IMG/VR virus record: IMGVR_UViG_3300029922_000013
Coordinates: 62,001-126,000 of that record
From: a virus
Length of the DNA stretch: 64,000 nt
Strand: one strand, 5' to 3'
A program made the position numbers and the translations under genes. Numbering within the stretch: position 1 is the stretch's first letter; every line of letters starts with the position of its first letter. Of the stretch, positions 1-7,979 are shown in pieces. Under the pieces are notes generated by a model, which saw only the letters and a list, made by a program, of their open reading frames with translations, made no database searches and was not told the DNA's origin.

Positions 1-547
1 GCTCAAAGCATTCGATAACAGCATCGGCAAGCTCTTTATCCCCATTGGCAGAGATAGTAGCTACTTTGCGGATAAGTTCTTTGTTTTCTTCTGTGATCTT
101 GATTGCTCGGCTTTCAATGTAAGGAATTAGAATTTCTTTAACTACTTTGTGAATTCTACGGATAGCTTTTTGTGGAGAATACTTGGGATTTTGTTCACAA
201 AAATCAAACATATGCTTGATGATATTGTAAGATAGAATGGTAGCCGTAGTAGTACCATCGCCTACCGTATTAGCGGTTCTAACAGCTGCATCTCTAGCAG
301 ATTCGATTATCAGATGCTCATAAGAGTCTTCTGAACCCAAATTCTTAAAGATAGTCACCCCATCTTTAGTCAACCTATTTGGGATGTTAGGAAGACTTTC
401 TTCAATCAATGTCACACGACCACCTGGGCCGAGAGAACTTCCAACTATGTCCGATACTTTCTTCATTGTCCTTAAAACGATCTTTTTAAGCTGTTCTTGG
501 TCAGATAAATAAGATTTTGGAGCTGTTTTAGCTTTTCTGATAGACAT
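1..547 (-). CDS. groEL: GroEL-like chaperonin (5' part; runs off window)
   Basis: N-terminal 182 residues of a group I chaperonin, the ATP-driven folding cage. Seen: the GroEL-type stretch SSLGPGGRV near residue 35, TKDGVTIF near 56, and the ATP-site motif VGDGTTTAT near 90, followed by GroEL-like helices. The ATG at 547-545 is the first start in frame; the 3' end lies outside the window. It is 31 bp downstream of the 199-residue gene on the same strand and probably shares its transcript, which begins at a TGATATAA box. Known of the family: some large phages encode their own GroEL to fold capsid or other virion proteins. The sequence is clearly divergent from bacterial GroEL, so this is a phage copy and not host DNA. 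A possible co-chaperonin lies at 3887-4207. Confidence 0.88.
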   Translation of the reverse strand, partial: MSIRKAKTAPKSYLSDQEQLKKIVLRTMKKVSDIVGSSLGPGGRVTLIEESLPNIPNRLTKDGVTIFKNLGSEDSYEHLIIESARDAAVRTANTVGDGTTTATILSYNIIKHMFDFCEQNPKYSPQKAIRRIHKVVKEILIPYIESRAIKITEENKELIRKVATISANGDKELADAVIECFE

Positions 548-578
548 CGGTGGTTGTTCCCTCGGCTTTTAGTGTTTA

Positions 579-1178
579 TTAAGCGGTAGCTTCAGCAGGT
601 GCGGCTTCTGGAGTAGCATCAGCGGACGCCGATTGAGCGTCTTCGGCTGGCGCTGCAGCAGCTTCTGGGGCTTTAGGAGTAATAATATTGTAGGCTTCTA
701 GAACATTGATAGAAGCTCCTTGATCGCCTACAGGAATGTTGTCACCCGTTTTAGCACCATCAAGTTTATTCCGAACTTCTTCGTGTTGCAAAGAAGAAAG
801 CAAGAACTGCATACGTGGATTAACAATCTTACCACTTGCATCAGCTTCGTTGATAATCACGAATGATTCCTTCGAAATAGTGTCGGTAGCAGCTAGAAGC
901 CCGCTTTCTACCATTTGCGTCACCTTGCTAGAAAGTTCTTTTACATTGTTTTCGGTCATGAAACTAGCGATGGCTTCATCAGTAATGGTTTCGCCTTGAT
1001 TGGAGGCTTTAACAACAGCGTCAAGCTTATTATTGAGAAGCTTTAGTGCCTCTTTAAAGTTACCAAGATCGCGGGCCATTGGCTCCATAGGTTGAAGAGC
1101 CTGAATAATCTGGTGTACTACTTTCTCTAGATCTTCAAGTCGTTCGGTTGCATTCTTTTTGTTTTCAGTATCTGACAT
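579..1178 (-). CDS. Hypothetical protein, acidic with Ala/Pro-rich tail
   Basis: 199 residues; no family recognised. Residues 1-60 are predicted helical with heptad-like spacing (LEDLEKVVHQIIQAL), the middle is mixed, and the last 35 residues are a low-complexity Ala/Pro/Glu tail that is probably disordered. The start ATG at 1178 has a good ribosome site (AAGGAG, 8 nt upstream). A TGATATAA late-type box lies 35 bp before the start, and groEL follows 31 bp downstream, so the two are probably co-transcribed and expressed late. A virion-associated or chaperonin-related role is only a guess from this context. Confidence 0.7.
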   Translation of the reverse strand: MSDTENKKNATERLEDLEKVVHQIIQALQPMEPMARDLGNFKEALKLLNNKLDAVVKASNQGETITDEAIASFMTENNVKELSSKVTQMVESGLLAATDTISKESFVIINEADASGKIVNPRMQFLLSSLQHEEVRNKLDGAKTGDNIPVGDQGASINVLEAYNIITPKAPEAAAAPAEDAQSASADATPEAAPAEATA

Positions 1179-1212
1179 GTTTATTTCTCCTTGTTTTAAG
1201 TATCTACTCTTC

Positions 1213-1220
1213 TTATATCA
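1213..1220 (-). promoter_or_regulatory. Late-type promoter box TGATATAA
   Basis: On the minus strand the sequence reads TTATGATATAAGAAG about 35 bp before the ATG at 1178. It matches the box seen ahead of the structural genes and has no convincing -35 hexamer. It would drive the 199-residue gene and groEL. Confidence 0.5.
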
Positions 1221-1235
1221 TAAGTTGCTTTTTGT

Positions 1236-1264
1236 TTGACTTTTTACAAATATATATATAGTGT
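1236..1264 (+). promoter_or_regulatory. Sigma70-like promoter of the helicase gene
   Basis: TTGACT, 17 bp, TAGTGT. The -10 overlaps the GTG at 1261, so the RNA should start near 1271, just ahead of ATG 1273. This promoter decides the start choice of the next gene. Confidence 0.6.
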
Positions 1265-1272
1265 CTATAGTT

Positions 1273-2775
1273 ATGAAAGTCAAGATATTATCGCCCACTA
1301 AAGCGTATATAATGCAAGCTTCCAATGAAGAAATGGAATCTCTAGCAGATCAGCTTACTTATATCGATCTGGCTGTTAAGTATGAGCTAAAAAGACTATC
1401 TCAAAACTTATGGTATAGGAATTCTAACCCCATAAAGTGGCAACTTCAGTGTGATTCACTAAAAGTGAAACTTAAACAAACTCTTATTTTTGATGAAAAT
1501 GGTATAAAATATATACGGCCTGGTAGCTTGCCCTATTTGACGGGTCTATCCGTAGACGTAGATAATCAAGTAATATATCCCACCCCCAAAAAGATCCCAT
1601 GGCAAAAACCTCTGCCATTTACTTTATACGACTTTCAAGGGCTTTCTGTTGAAAAATTAATCGATGGAAAACATGACAACGTAGAATTATGCACAGGTGC
1701 AGGAAAATCTGCAATAATTTTAAGTGTTTGCAGAGAAACTGGTTTTAGATGTGCTATAGTTGCGCCTTCTAAGGGGATTTTTAATGAACTAGTGGAAAAA
1801 TTCGAGTATCATCTAGGTAAAGGGAATGTGGGTAAGTTCGGAGATGGAAAGAAAAAGATAGGAAAAAGAATAACCATTTGTATAGGCGATAGTCTGTGCA
1901 ACCTAAAACGAGGCACAGAAGAGTGGGACTTCTTCTCTAAGTTGGACATGATTGTTTGCGATGAGTCACACACTCTTCCAGCAGAAACTCTAGAGCAAGT
2001 CTGTCATGGTGTGTTTTCTGAGGTTCCTTATAGATTATTCCTATCCGGTACCCAGACTCGAAATGATGGTGGCGTCAAATTATTACAAAGTATAGTTGGC
2101 GAAACTGTTCATAGTTTGACCACGCAAGAAGCTGTCGGAGCTGGTTTTATTTGTCCTCATGATTACAGAATTGTATCCATACAGTCTTCTGACCCAAGTT
2201 TTACAGATACCGACCCTCTGGAAACAAAAAGAATACATTTTTTACGCAATCATAATATAGCGGCTTTTATAGCTAAGTTTTCAACTATTATGGCTGAAAA
2301 AGGGAATCAGACCCTTATTTTAGTAGAAGAACTGAATCAGATAGCTATGCTTAAGAAGTTATTGACAATACCTTTCGGATATGCGCACTCTGAAACAAAA
2401 AAAGAACGACTTCTGGAATTAGGACTAGAAAAGGTGAATGTTGCAGAACAAATTGAACGCTTCAATCGTAACGAATTTAAAGTGTTCGCAGGGACTTCTT
2501 GTCTACATGTTGGGGTGAATATATATCCCATGCGGAATACCTTTAATTGGATAGGGGGATCGTCTGAAATTAAGACCAAGCAAGGTCCTGTTGGGCGTTC
2601 CATTCGTTTAGCTTCAGCCAATCCGTACGCTTCTAAATGTGACAAAAAAGACATCTGCACTATATGGGATTTCAATGTTATAAACAACGATACCTTAGAG
2701 CGCCATTTGCGGAAAAGAATCGAATGCTATGCAGATTCTGGACCAGGCTTGATTAAGTTTGTTAAGTTAAAGTAA
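1273..2775 (+). CDS. Superfamily 2 helicase, UvsW-like
   Basis: ATP-dependent DNA or RNA helicase, likely acting in recombination or fork restart as T4 UvsW does. Seen (numbering from ATG 1273): motif I CTGAGKS near residue 140, motif II DESH near 230, motif III SGTQ near 260, and a C-terminal motif VI-like GPVGRSIRLA near 438. About 500 residues, close to UvsW (about 500). The N-terminal 100 residues before the helicase core resemble the extra DNA-binding domain found in UvsW but are not clearly assignable. An upstream GTG at 1261 would add four residues, but it lies inside the -10 box. No Shine-Dalgarno is visible, so a leaderless transcript is likely. It precedes the sigma gene by 20 bp. 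Confidence 0.85.
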   Translation: MKVKILSPTKAYIMQASNEEMESLADQLTYIDLAVKYELKRLSQNLWYRNSNPIKWQLQCDSLKVKLKQTLIFDENGIKYIRPGSLPYLTGLSVDVDNQVIYPTPKKIPWQKPLPFTLYDFQGLSVEKLIDGKHDNVELCTGAGKSAIILSVCRETGFRCAIVAPSKGIFNELVEKFEYHLGKGNVGKFGDGKKKIGKRITICIGDSLCNLKRGTEEWDFFSKLDMIVCDESHTLPAETLEQVCHGVFSEVPYRLFLSGTQTRNDGGVKLLQSIVGETVHSLTTQEAVGAGFICPHDYRIVSIQSSDPSFTDTDPLETKRIHFLRNHNIAAFIAKFSTIMAEKGNQTLILVEELNQIAMLKKLLTIPFGYAHSETKKERLLELGLEKVNVAEQIERFNRNEFKVFAGTSCLHVGVNIYPMRNTFNWIGGSSEIKTKQGPVGRSIRLASANPYASKCDKKDICTIWDFNVINNDTLERHLRKRIECYADSGPGLIKFVKLK

Positions 2776-2780
2776 AATTA

Positions 2781-2789
2781 TGATATATA
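2781..2789 (+). promoter_or_regulatory. Late-type box TGATATATA before the sigma gene
   Basis: Plus-strand TGATATATAGGGG directly ahead of ATG 2796, the same box as at the structural operons. If it is a -10 element, transcription would start almost at the ATG. The GGGG next to it could also serve as a weak ribosome site for read-through RNA. Confidence 0.4.
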
Positions 2790-2795
2790 GGGGTT

Positions 2796-3842
2796 ATGAG
2801 CAAAGGCCCCGCAAAGAAAAAACAATTTGAATCCTTCGACAACAGCTTTTATTGGCTTGCTACTTGTATAGCTGGGATACTTGCTGAAAATAAACTAGAC
2901 AACACTACTCAAAAAGAACAAGTTGAAGAACTAGTATTGGCAGAGAAGCTCTTTAAAGAAGAAATACTAAAATACAAGTATTCTTCTCAAGTATATAAAC
3001 GGTTTATTCAAAAAATCAGAGTTGAAGACCATAACATATTATATTCTAAGCCTTATTTTAGAGAATCTTCTACTACCTTTTCCCAAAAAATTACTCCATG
3101 TCTAAAAAAAGAGGATATCGAAGGTCTCAAAAAGTTCGATATCAATTTTCAGCTCATAAAGTTCATTAAAACCAATTGGCGCGGTCCTCTGGGGGCTAAG
3201 GCTGAAAAGCTTTACCAACGAGTCTACAGGGCCAGGGAAGTTCTTATGGAGAACAATCTGCCCCTAGCTATCAATTGCGCTAAACTGTTTTACAGGAAAG
3301 TTCCCAAATCTAGTTTGACTCTATCGGACATGATTTCTTCGGCAGCCATGGGGTTGAGTTCTGCTGTAGATAAATACACTGGTAAATATACCGAAGTATT
3401 CAGGAGCGTCATTCTTGGTAGGGCTACAGGCAATCTAATCAGAGATTATTCAGCAACTGCCCTTCATTTTTATCCATCAGATCGAAGAGTCATGTATAAA
3501 GCGAATTCTATTCGTGGTAGACAAGGTATAACTGATATCTATGAGCTGACCGCTGCCGTTAATGAAAGTTTCCTAAATGACTCAAAAGAGGGTAAAAATG
3601 TTCCTAAAGGCCAAGTTCAGGTATCAGACTTGCAAGCCCTCATGAATGCCGCCTCTATAGTCTCAGTTGAAGCTACTATCTCTGAAGAGGGATTCGGAGC
3701 TTACGACTATACTCCAGACGAGAAGTCTAATGCCGAAGAATCCATGATTCATCTAGAAACTAATGAAAAGATTAGGAAATTGATTCTAGAGCTACCTCCA
3801 ATCCATAGAAAAGTGTTACGTTTAAAAGGCGTAAATTTTTAG
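2796..3842 (+). CDS. RNA polymerase sigma factor, lacking region 4.2
   Basis: 348 residues. Seen: a sigma70 region 2-like segment at about residues 150-235 (NLPLAINCAKLFYRK, LTLSDMISSAAMGL, AVDKYTGKYTEVFRSVI, LGRATGNLIRDYS), which in the family binds the beta' coiled coil and melts the -10. The C-terminus has the region 4.1 signature LPPIHRKVLRLKG and then stops, so the helix-turn-helix that reads the -35 is absent. The stop is followed at once by a promoter, so this is not an obvious frameshift. T4 gp55, which also lacks region 4, directs transcription from -10-only late promoters (TATAAATA). That makes a late sigma the best inference, matching the TGATATAAA boxes in this window. The N-terminal 140 residues are of unknown fold. 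Confidence 0.7.
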   Translation: MSKGPAKKKQFESFDNSFYWLATCIAGILAENKLDNTTQKEQVEELVLAEKLFKEEILKYKYSSQVYKRFIQKIRVEDHNILYSKPYFRESSTTFSQKITPCLKKEDIEGLKKFDINFQLIKFIKTNWRGPLGAKAEKLYQRVYRAREVLMENNLPLAINCAKLFYRKVPKSSLTLSDMISSAAMGLSSAVDKYTGKYTEVFRSVILGRATGNLIRDYSATALHFYPSDRRVMYKANSIRGRQGITDIYELTAAVNESFLNDSKEGKNVPKGQVQVSDLQALMNAASIVSVEATISEEGFGAYDYTPDEKSNAEESMIHLETNEKIRKLILELPPIHRKVLRLKGVNF

Positions 3843-3870
3843 TTGACTTTTGGATAGTATCTGGTAGTAT
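3843..3870 (+). promoter_or_regulatory. Sigma70-like promoter
   Basis: TTGACT, 16 bp, TAGTAT, immediately after the sigma stop codon. The leader carries AGGAG 6 bases before ATG 3887. It likely drives the operon 3887-7975. Confidence 0.65.
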
Positions 3871-3886
3871 ATAGGCAGGAGATATT

Positions 3887-4207
3887 ATGCAACAACCCAA
3901 TTCTTTTAATGGCAAATTGATTCTAGAAGCTTATAAGCACACTGATGTTAAGGCCGAAGTCCGCTCTGGATGGGCTATGCCAGGACAGCGTAATGCTTTA
4001 AAAGGACTTAAAGTACTGATTCAGGCCACACTTTCGGACGGAACCGTTGTACCCTATGGTTCAACAGCTTTTCTCAAAGAAGAATCTCTTCACGTTGCTC
4101 CCTGGGCAAAGAATAAGCTCAAGAGTGACACGTTGCCAGGCGAATTTATTATCGTAACCATGAACGAGGTAGAATACATCACTCCTCCTGAAGGTAACGT
4201 TGCTTGA
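3887..4207 (+). CDS. Possible GroES/gp31-like co-chaperonin
   Basis: 106 residues, the size of GroES (about 97) and T4 gp31 (111). Seen: a predicted all-beta protein with a flexible glycine-containing stretch at residues 25-37, then a barrel-like pattern (KVLIQATLSDGTVVPYGST). It ends in GEFIIVTMNEVEYI, which resembles the GroES end (EVLIMSESDILAI). Identity is too low to be certain. Context supports it, because the same phage carries groEL at the window's left edge. If right, it caps the phage or host GroEL ring. Start ATG 3887 has AGGAG upstream. First gene of a long overlapping operon. Confidence 0.42.
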   Translation: MQQPNSFNGKLILEAYKHTDVKAEVRSGWAMPGQRNALKGLKVLIQATLSDGTVVPYGSTAFLKEESLHVAPWAKNKLKSDTLPGEFIIVTMNEVEYITPPEGNVA

Positions 4208-4374
4208 GAATAGGAAGACTAGAATTTGGCCTTATCAAGGGTACGCATGACTGGAGCTTTCACAGAGCTATATGTCAATGTGCAATCCTAAGCACAGGAC
4301 CGTTTTACTTCACTTGGCTAGATAAAAATTGCAAGTGCTTAGCATGTAAGAAATACGATTGTGAGTGCAAATGA
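4204..4374 (+). CDS. Small Cys-rich protein (56 aa)
   Basis: A 56-residue reading frame starting at TTG 4204, which overlaps the previous stop as TTGA. Its own stop overlaps the next start as ATGA. Seen: cysteines arranged CQC near residue 24 and CKCLACKKYDCEC at the C-terminus, suggesting a small metal-binding domain. The tight double overlap in a translationally coupled operon is the main evidence that it is real. No function can be assigned. Confidence 0.55.
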   Translation: MRIGRLEFGLIKGTHDWSFHRAICQCAILSTGPFYFTWLDKNCKCLACKKYDCECK

Positions 4375-5363
4375 TTAAGGTGCTATATGTGGGTGATCCA
4401 CATTTCAAATCATCTCAAAAAGATGAGATGGAACAGCTCATGATTTTTGTTCGTGACAGCGCTTTCGAACACAACGTAGACCAGATCGTAATTCTAGGCG
4501 ATTTAAACGATACATTTGGAGTTCTCAGGACAGACAATCAAGTTTTCTGGGAAAAATGGTTGACTGAACTAAGTGCAGGAAGACCAAAACTTTACGTATT
4601 AGTGGGCAATCACGACAAAAAGAATCAAGGTAATGATGATGATGATGAGAATTCATTGTCAGTGTTCAATTTGATAGATAACCACAATCTGGACATTGTT
4701 GAATCACCAATAATAGACGGCCCATTTGCTTTTGTCCCATACATTCACGATAAAAAGCGATTCGTAGAAGAGTGTAATGCACTCAAGGTTTATGGAGCAA
4801 AAACTTTAATTTGTCACAATGAGTTTGATGGTGGCCAGTATGATAACGGATTCTATATTCCAAATGGGGTGAAACCAGAGGAACTTAATTACGATCTAGT
4901 TATTTCGGGTCATATTCACACTCGATCTACTATCGGCAAAGTAAGACACCCAGGGTCACCCAGATGGATGACTGCCTCGGATGCTAACAAAGAAAAAGGG
5001 CTCTGGCTCGTAACTCATGACTCTAATACGGGCGCCATCTTGCACGAAGAGTTTTTGGACACTTCCCATGTTTGCACTCCCATCTATGCCTACGAGTATA
5101 AAGAAGGAGACAACTATCCAGAGATTCCGGAAGGTTCGAAAGCCTCAGTTCAGCTGATCGGCTCCTCGGAGTGGATTAGTAAAGAAAAGGCAAAACTTAA
5201 AGGTAAAGCTTCCATTAGCTGTAAGATTACTGATAAGACAAAACCTAAGAACCGCAAAACCGGAAATAGTTTAGAATACTTTGTAAATCAAGTGTTTGAG
5301 CCTATTAGCGGACTTAAAAAAGAGAAAATGGTTGATCTGATGAGGGAATTGGGAGTACTATGA
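4371..5363 (+). CDS. SbcD/Mre11-like nuclease (T4 gp47-like)
   Basis: Nuclease subunit of the SbcCD/Mre11-Rad50 (gp46-gp47) complex, which resects DNA ends for recombination. Seen: the calcineurin-type metallophosphoesterase motifs in order, GDPHF near residue 8, GDLNDTF near 44, GNHDKK near 82, CHNEFDG near 148, GHIHTRS near 178. Length 330 residues matches gp47 (339). Start: an upstream GTG at 4365 is in frame, but ATG 4371 forms the usual ATGA overlap and is preferred. Its ATPase partner is at 8165-10345, behind seven other genes rather than adjacent. The C-terminal 80 residues probably bind SbcC. Confidence 0.9.
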   Translation: MIKVLYVGDPHFKSSQKDEMEQLMIFVRDSAFEHNVDQIVILGDLNDTFGVLRTDNQVFWEKWLTELSAGRPKLYVLVGNHDKKNQGNDDDDENSLSVFNLIDNHNLDIVESPIIDGPFAFVPYIHDKKRFVEECNALKVYGAKTLICHNEFDGGQYDNGFYIPNGVKPEELNYDLVISGHIHTRSTIGKVRHPGSPRWMTASDANKEKGLWLVTHDSNTGAILHEEFLDTSHVCTPIYAYEYKEGDNYPEIPEGSKASVQLIGSSEWISKEKAKLKGKASISCKITDKTKPKNRKTGNSLEYFVNQVFEPISGLKKEKMVDLMRELGVL

Positions 5364-5722
5364 CTGATAACACAACCAATGAAACTTTGAGAGAAATGGC
5401 TCGTCTTACTGCATTGTCAGGACGTATCTCTGATGTTCAATCAAAAAATCTTCAATATTTTCCATTGGTTTTCTTTGAATCTGTTAAACAGGTCAAAATT
5501 GATTACGATCTAGCCCCAACCAAATCTATGGGTGACGAGCCTACCCAAAGCAATTCCATAGTTTCCTATTTCATTGAGCTAGACGAATCTCAAAACTCAG
5601 ATCTGGACAAACGCTTTCTTGCTTTGGAGAAATCTGTTAAAACTCTATTTTGGACAGATCTGGTAGTAGAAATATATTTTAACGATCAAATCAAATATAA
5701 GAGTAAAAAACATGGGCTATGA
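5360..5722 (+). CDS. Hypothetical protein (120 aa)
   Basis: 120 residues, start ATG 5360 overlapping the gp47-like stop as ATGA. Mixed alpha/beta composition, soluble, with no recognised motif. Embedded between the recombination nuclease and a helix-turn-helix protein and translationally coupled to both (11-bp overlap downstream). Confidence 0.7.
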   Translation: MTDNTTNETLREMARLTALSGRISDVQSKNLQYFPLVFFESVKQVKIDYDLAPTKSMGDEPTQSNSIVSYFIELDESQNSDLDKRFLALEKSVKTLFWTDLVVEIYFNDQIKYKSKKHGL

Positions 5723-6437
5723 CAACAGTCTGACTATATTAGATAACGGTAAAGTCACAGATATCACCCCTAAAGAACTTCAGGTTATTAACAAGTTTAA
5801 AGAAGAAGGTATGCCAGGATTGGCCTCTCTAGATCCCATCGCTATGACAAAATCTTTAGATTTATACATGTCCGGTAAAACTTACCATGAGATAGCAACA
5901 ACTCTCAGGATTAAAAAAGATCTTGTTCTTTATCTAGGACAAAAGTTTAACTGGTATGCTACGAAAGTTGAGCACCTTGAAATTTTAGATGCTTCATTAA
6001 AAGAGCGCATTCTACATGCTAGCTTGGTAAACCAAGATTTTCTTCTACAAATTCAACAGTTTTTTCATAAAAAGATTGGTCGAAAAATGACCAAATTTAT
6101 AGCTAACAACGATGACGAAGCTGCCAATTCTGTGGATAAAAAAGATATCGAAATGTTCTTTAAAGCCGTGGATTTGTTGGATAAAATTTCATCCGAAAGA
6201 GTTCCCACTAATAACAGTAGGCCTACTGTAGGGCTTAATCTAGGAGATGGGGTTACAGTTAAAAAGGTCGGCGAAAATGAAGTTACCATTACTCCTAGGA
6301 ATAGAACGGTAGGAGAAATGCTTAATGAACTAGCCAATCTAAAACGTGAAGAAGAAAATAAAGCTAAAAATACAACTTATGATATAAACACAGTGAAAGA
6401 TGAAACTAAAAACGAAGGGGAAAGTAATGAGTCTTAA
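5712..6437 (+). CDS. Helix-turn-helix protein, unknown role
   Basis: 241 residues. Seen: a likely helix-turn-helix at about residues 47-75 (YMSGKTYHEIATTLRIKKD), a helical middle, and a charged C-terminal tail. The domain order (HTH, helices, disordered tail) resembles some small terminase subunits and other phage DNA-binding proteins, but no specific family can be claimed. Starts at ATG 5712 inside the end of the preceding gene and overlaps the next gene's start at 6427. Confidence 0.6.
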   Translation: MGYDNSLTILDNGKVTDITPKELQVINKFKEEGMPGLASLDPIAMTKSLDLYMSGKTYHEIATTLRIKKDLVLYLGQKFNWYATKVEHLEILDASLKERILHASLVNQDFLLQIQQFFHKKIGRKMTKFIANNDDEAANSVDKKDIEMFFKAVDLLDKISSERVPTNNSRPTVGLNLGDGVTVKKVGENEVTITPRNRTVGEMLNELANLKREEENKAKNTTYDINTVKDETKNEGESNES

Positions 6438-7290
6438 TTTTAAAAGAGCTTTGGTTGGGTTGAGTGTGTTGGTTGCTATTGTTTTGTATCCGCTTGCATC
6501 AGTGGGTAAATCTACTGATAAGGGCGGTCTCGAATTCAATGAAGATAATTTGGTCACTATTCGAGGAGAAGTCAGCGAAGAAAGTGTGGCACAGGCTATT
6601 AATACGCTCAGAAGCCTAGATGCTCAAACTAGTCGTTTCGGTAAGAACAAGCCAATCTATTTGTTTCTGGATACTCCTGGTGGCGATATTCAGGCAGGAC
6701 TTGAGTTGATCGAAGCCGCAGAAGGTCTAAAACGTCCAGTTCACACCGTTACCTTGTTTGCCGCTAGCATGGGTTTCCAAATCGCCCAAAATATGGGTAA
6801 TAGATACATTCTTAAAAATGGCGTCCTCATGAGCCATAGAGCAGCTGGGGGATTCCAAGGATCTTTCGGTGGTAAGAATCCGAGTCAGCTAGATAGCCGT
6901 TACAGTTTTTGGCTCAAGCGCATTGAAGAACTAGATCAGCAAACTGTAAAACGTACCAACGGAAAGCAAACTCTGGAAAGTTATCGTAAACAATATGCTG
7001 ACGAAATGTGGCTTACAGGAACTCAATCAGTTGAACAAGGTTATGCAGACCAAGTTGTTTCTGTTAGATGCAGCGATACACTGAGCGGCAGCGATGGCCA
7101 CGATGTAAATTTTATGGGGTTCAGGGTCCATTATGAAACTAGCAAATGTCCTATCATTACTTCGCTCCAAAATATAGCCATCGGATCTCTTGATGGTAAA
7201 AATATTTTCACTGCTCCAACTCCAGCAGTAGTGGAAGAAGTGAAGCAAAAGTTTATTGATCAATTTACTCATGAAAAGACTTTGCGTTAA
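6427..7290 (+). CDS. Exported ClpP-like serine protease
   Basis: 287 residues. Seen: an N-terminal signal peptide (Lys/Arg at residues 6-7, hydrophobic 8-21, small residues near 24-27), then a ClpP/crotonase fold with TPGGD near 84, the nucleophile in FAASMGF (Ser114), His in MSHRAAGG (His137), and a late Asp in the GYADQV region near 206. Family knowledge: ClpP-type peptidases cut peptides using a Ser-His-Asp triad, normally in the cytoplasm. Export would place this one in the periplasm or outside. Start ATG 6427 is chosen because AAGGGG lies 6-7 nt upstream; a longer frame from 6400 would bury the signal peptide. It lies in a DNA-metabolism operon, coupled to its neighbours on both sides. 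It could instead be a SppA-like peptidase. Confidence 0.8.
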   Translation: MSLNFKRALVGLSVLVAIVLYPLASVGKSTDKGGLEFNEDNLVTIRGEVSEESVAQAINTLRSLDAQTSRFGKNKPIYLFLDTPGGDIQAGLELIEAAEGLKRPVHTVTLFAASMGFQIAQNMGNRYILKNGVLMSHRAAGGFQGSFGGKNPSQLDSRYSFWLKRIEELDQQTVKRTNGKQTLESYRKQYADEMWLTGTQSVEQGYADQVVSVRCSDTLSGSDGHDVNFMGFRVHYETSKCPIITSLQNIAIGSLDGKNIFTAPTPAVVEEVKQKFIDQFTHEKTLR

Positions 7291-7535
7291 TGCCTCTCAT
7301 CTTTTATCTGTGTGGGTGTGGCAAGTCCAAGTCTAAATTCTTTAGAATAGCTAAAGAAGCACCCACCAGTTTTCAATGTGATTGTGGAGCAGACTTTAAG
7401 AAGCAACTTTCTGCACCTTCGAATGCAAGTAAGATCACGGTTGATAATGGGGTCCAAGGAAGGGCCGTAGAGGTAGATCTAAACATTATCCAGAGTAATT
7501 TAGACAACAGTATGAAAGATTTTAGTGAAGAATAG
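7290..7535 (+). CDS. Small zinc-ribbon-like protein
   Basis: 81 residues, start overlapping the protease stop as TAATG. Seen: CGCGKS near residue 8 and CDCGADF near 30, a likely four-cysteine zinc knuckle at the N-terminus resembling FmdB-type ribbons, followed by an acidic tail. No function can be given. Confidence 0.6.
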   Translation: MPLIFYLCGCGKSKSKFFRIAKEAPTSFQCDCGADFKKQLSAPSNASKITVDNGVQGRAVEVDLNIIQSNLDNSMKDFSEE

Positions 7536-7546
7536 GAGTATTTATT

Positions 7547-7780
7547 ATGAAAAAACCATTTAAAGCTGGGGATAAAGTTCAAGCAGTGGATCTGGAAAAA
7601 TACTTGAAACATAAAATTAAGGAACCGGATTTGAATCACGCACAAGTTTATGAAGTATTGGATTGCTTTTATGATCAAGATTTTAAAAGGTTTGTTCTAA
7701 ACTTGGCCGGCAAAATACTTCGTGGATCTGACGGTTCAAAATTAATGGACGATGCTAATTATTATATAAAAGTTCAGTAA
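7547..7780 (+). CDS. Hypothetical protein (77 aa)
   Basis: 77 residues, beta-rich. The opening KPFKAGDKVQAVDLEKYLKHK and later VYEVLDCFYDQDFKRF suggest a small SH3-like or KOW-like barrel as in many phage accessory proteins, but this is only a pattern. Ribosome site AGGAG 8 nt before ATG 7547. Confidence 0.6.
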   Translation: MKKPFKAGDKVQAVDLEKYLKHKIKEPDLNHAQVYEVLDCFYDQDFKRFVLNLAGKILRGSDGSKLMDDANYYIKVQ

Positions 7781-7792
7781 ATAGGAGTATAT

Positions 7793-7975
7793 ATGGCAAA
7801 GAAAGCTACGAAGGCCACAGAAGAACAAACGACTAACGAATCCCGTGACAGAGAGATTGATGAAGCGCTTGCTCTAGTAAAACAGCATGAAGAAGTTATT
7901 GAAAATTTTAGGACTAGTTTTAAGAATCTGGAGCATTCCATAGCTCTTCTTAAAGAACGTAATCGTTTGCGATAG
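7793..7975 (+). CDS. Small coiled-coil protein (60 aa)
   Basis: 60 residues; Lys/Thr-rich first 15 residues, then a single long charged helix with heptad spacing. AGGAG lies 6 nt before ATG 7793. Last gene before the structured gap at 7976-8164, so probably the end of the operon. Confidence 0.55.
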   Translation: MAKKATKATEEQTTNESRDREIDEALALVKQHEEVIENFRTSFKNLEHSIALLKERNRLR

Positions 7976-7979
7976 TTTT

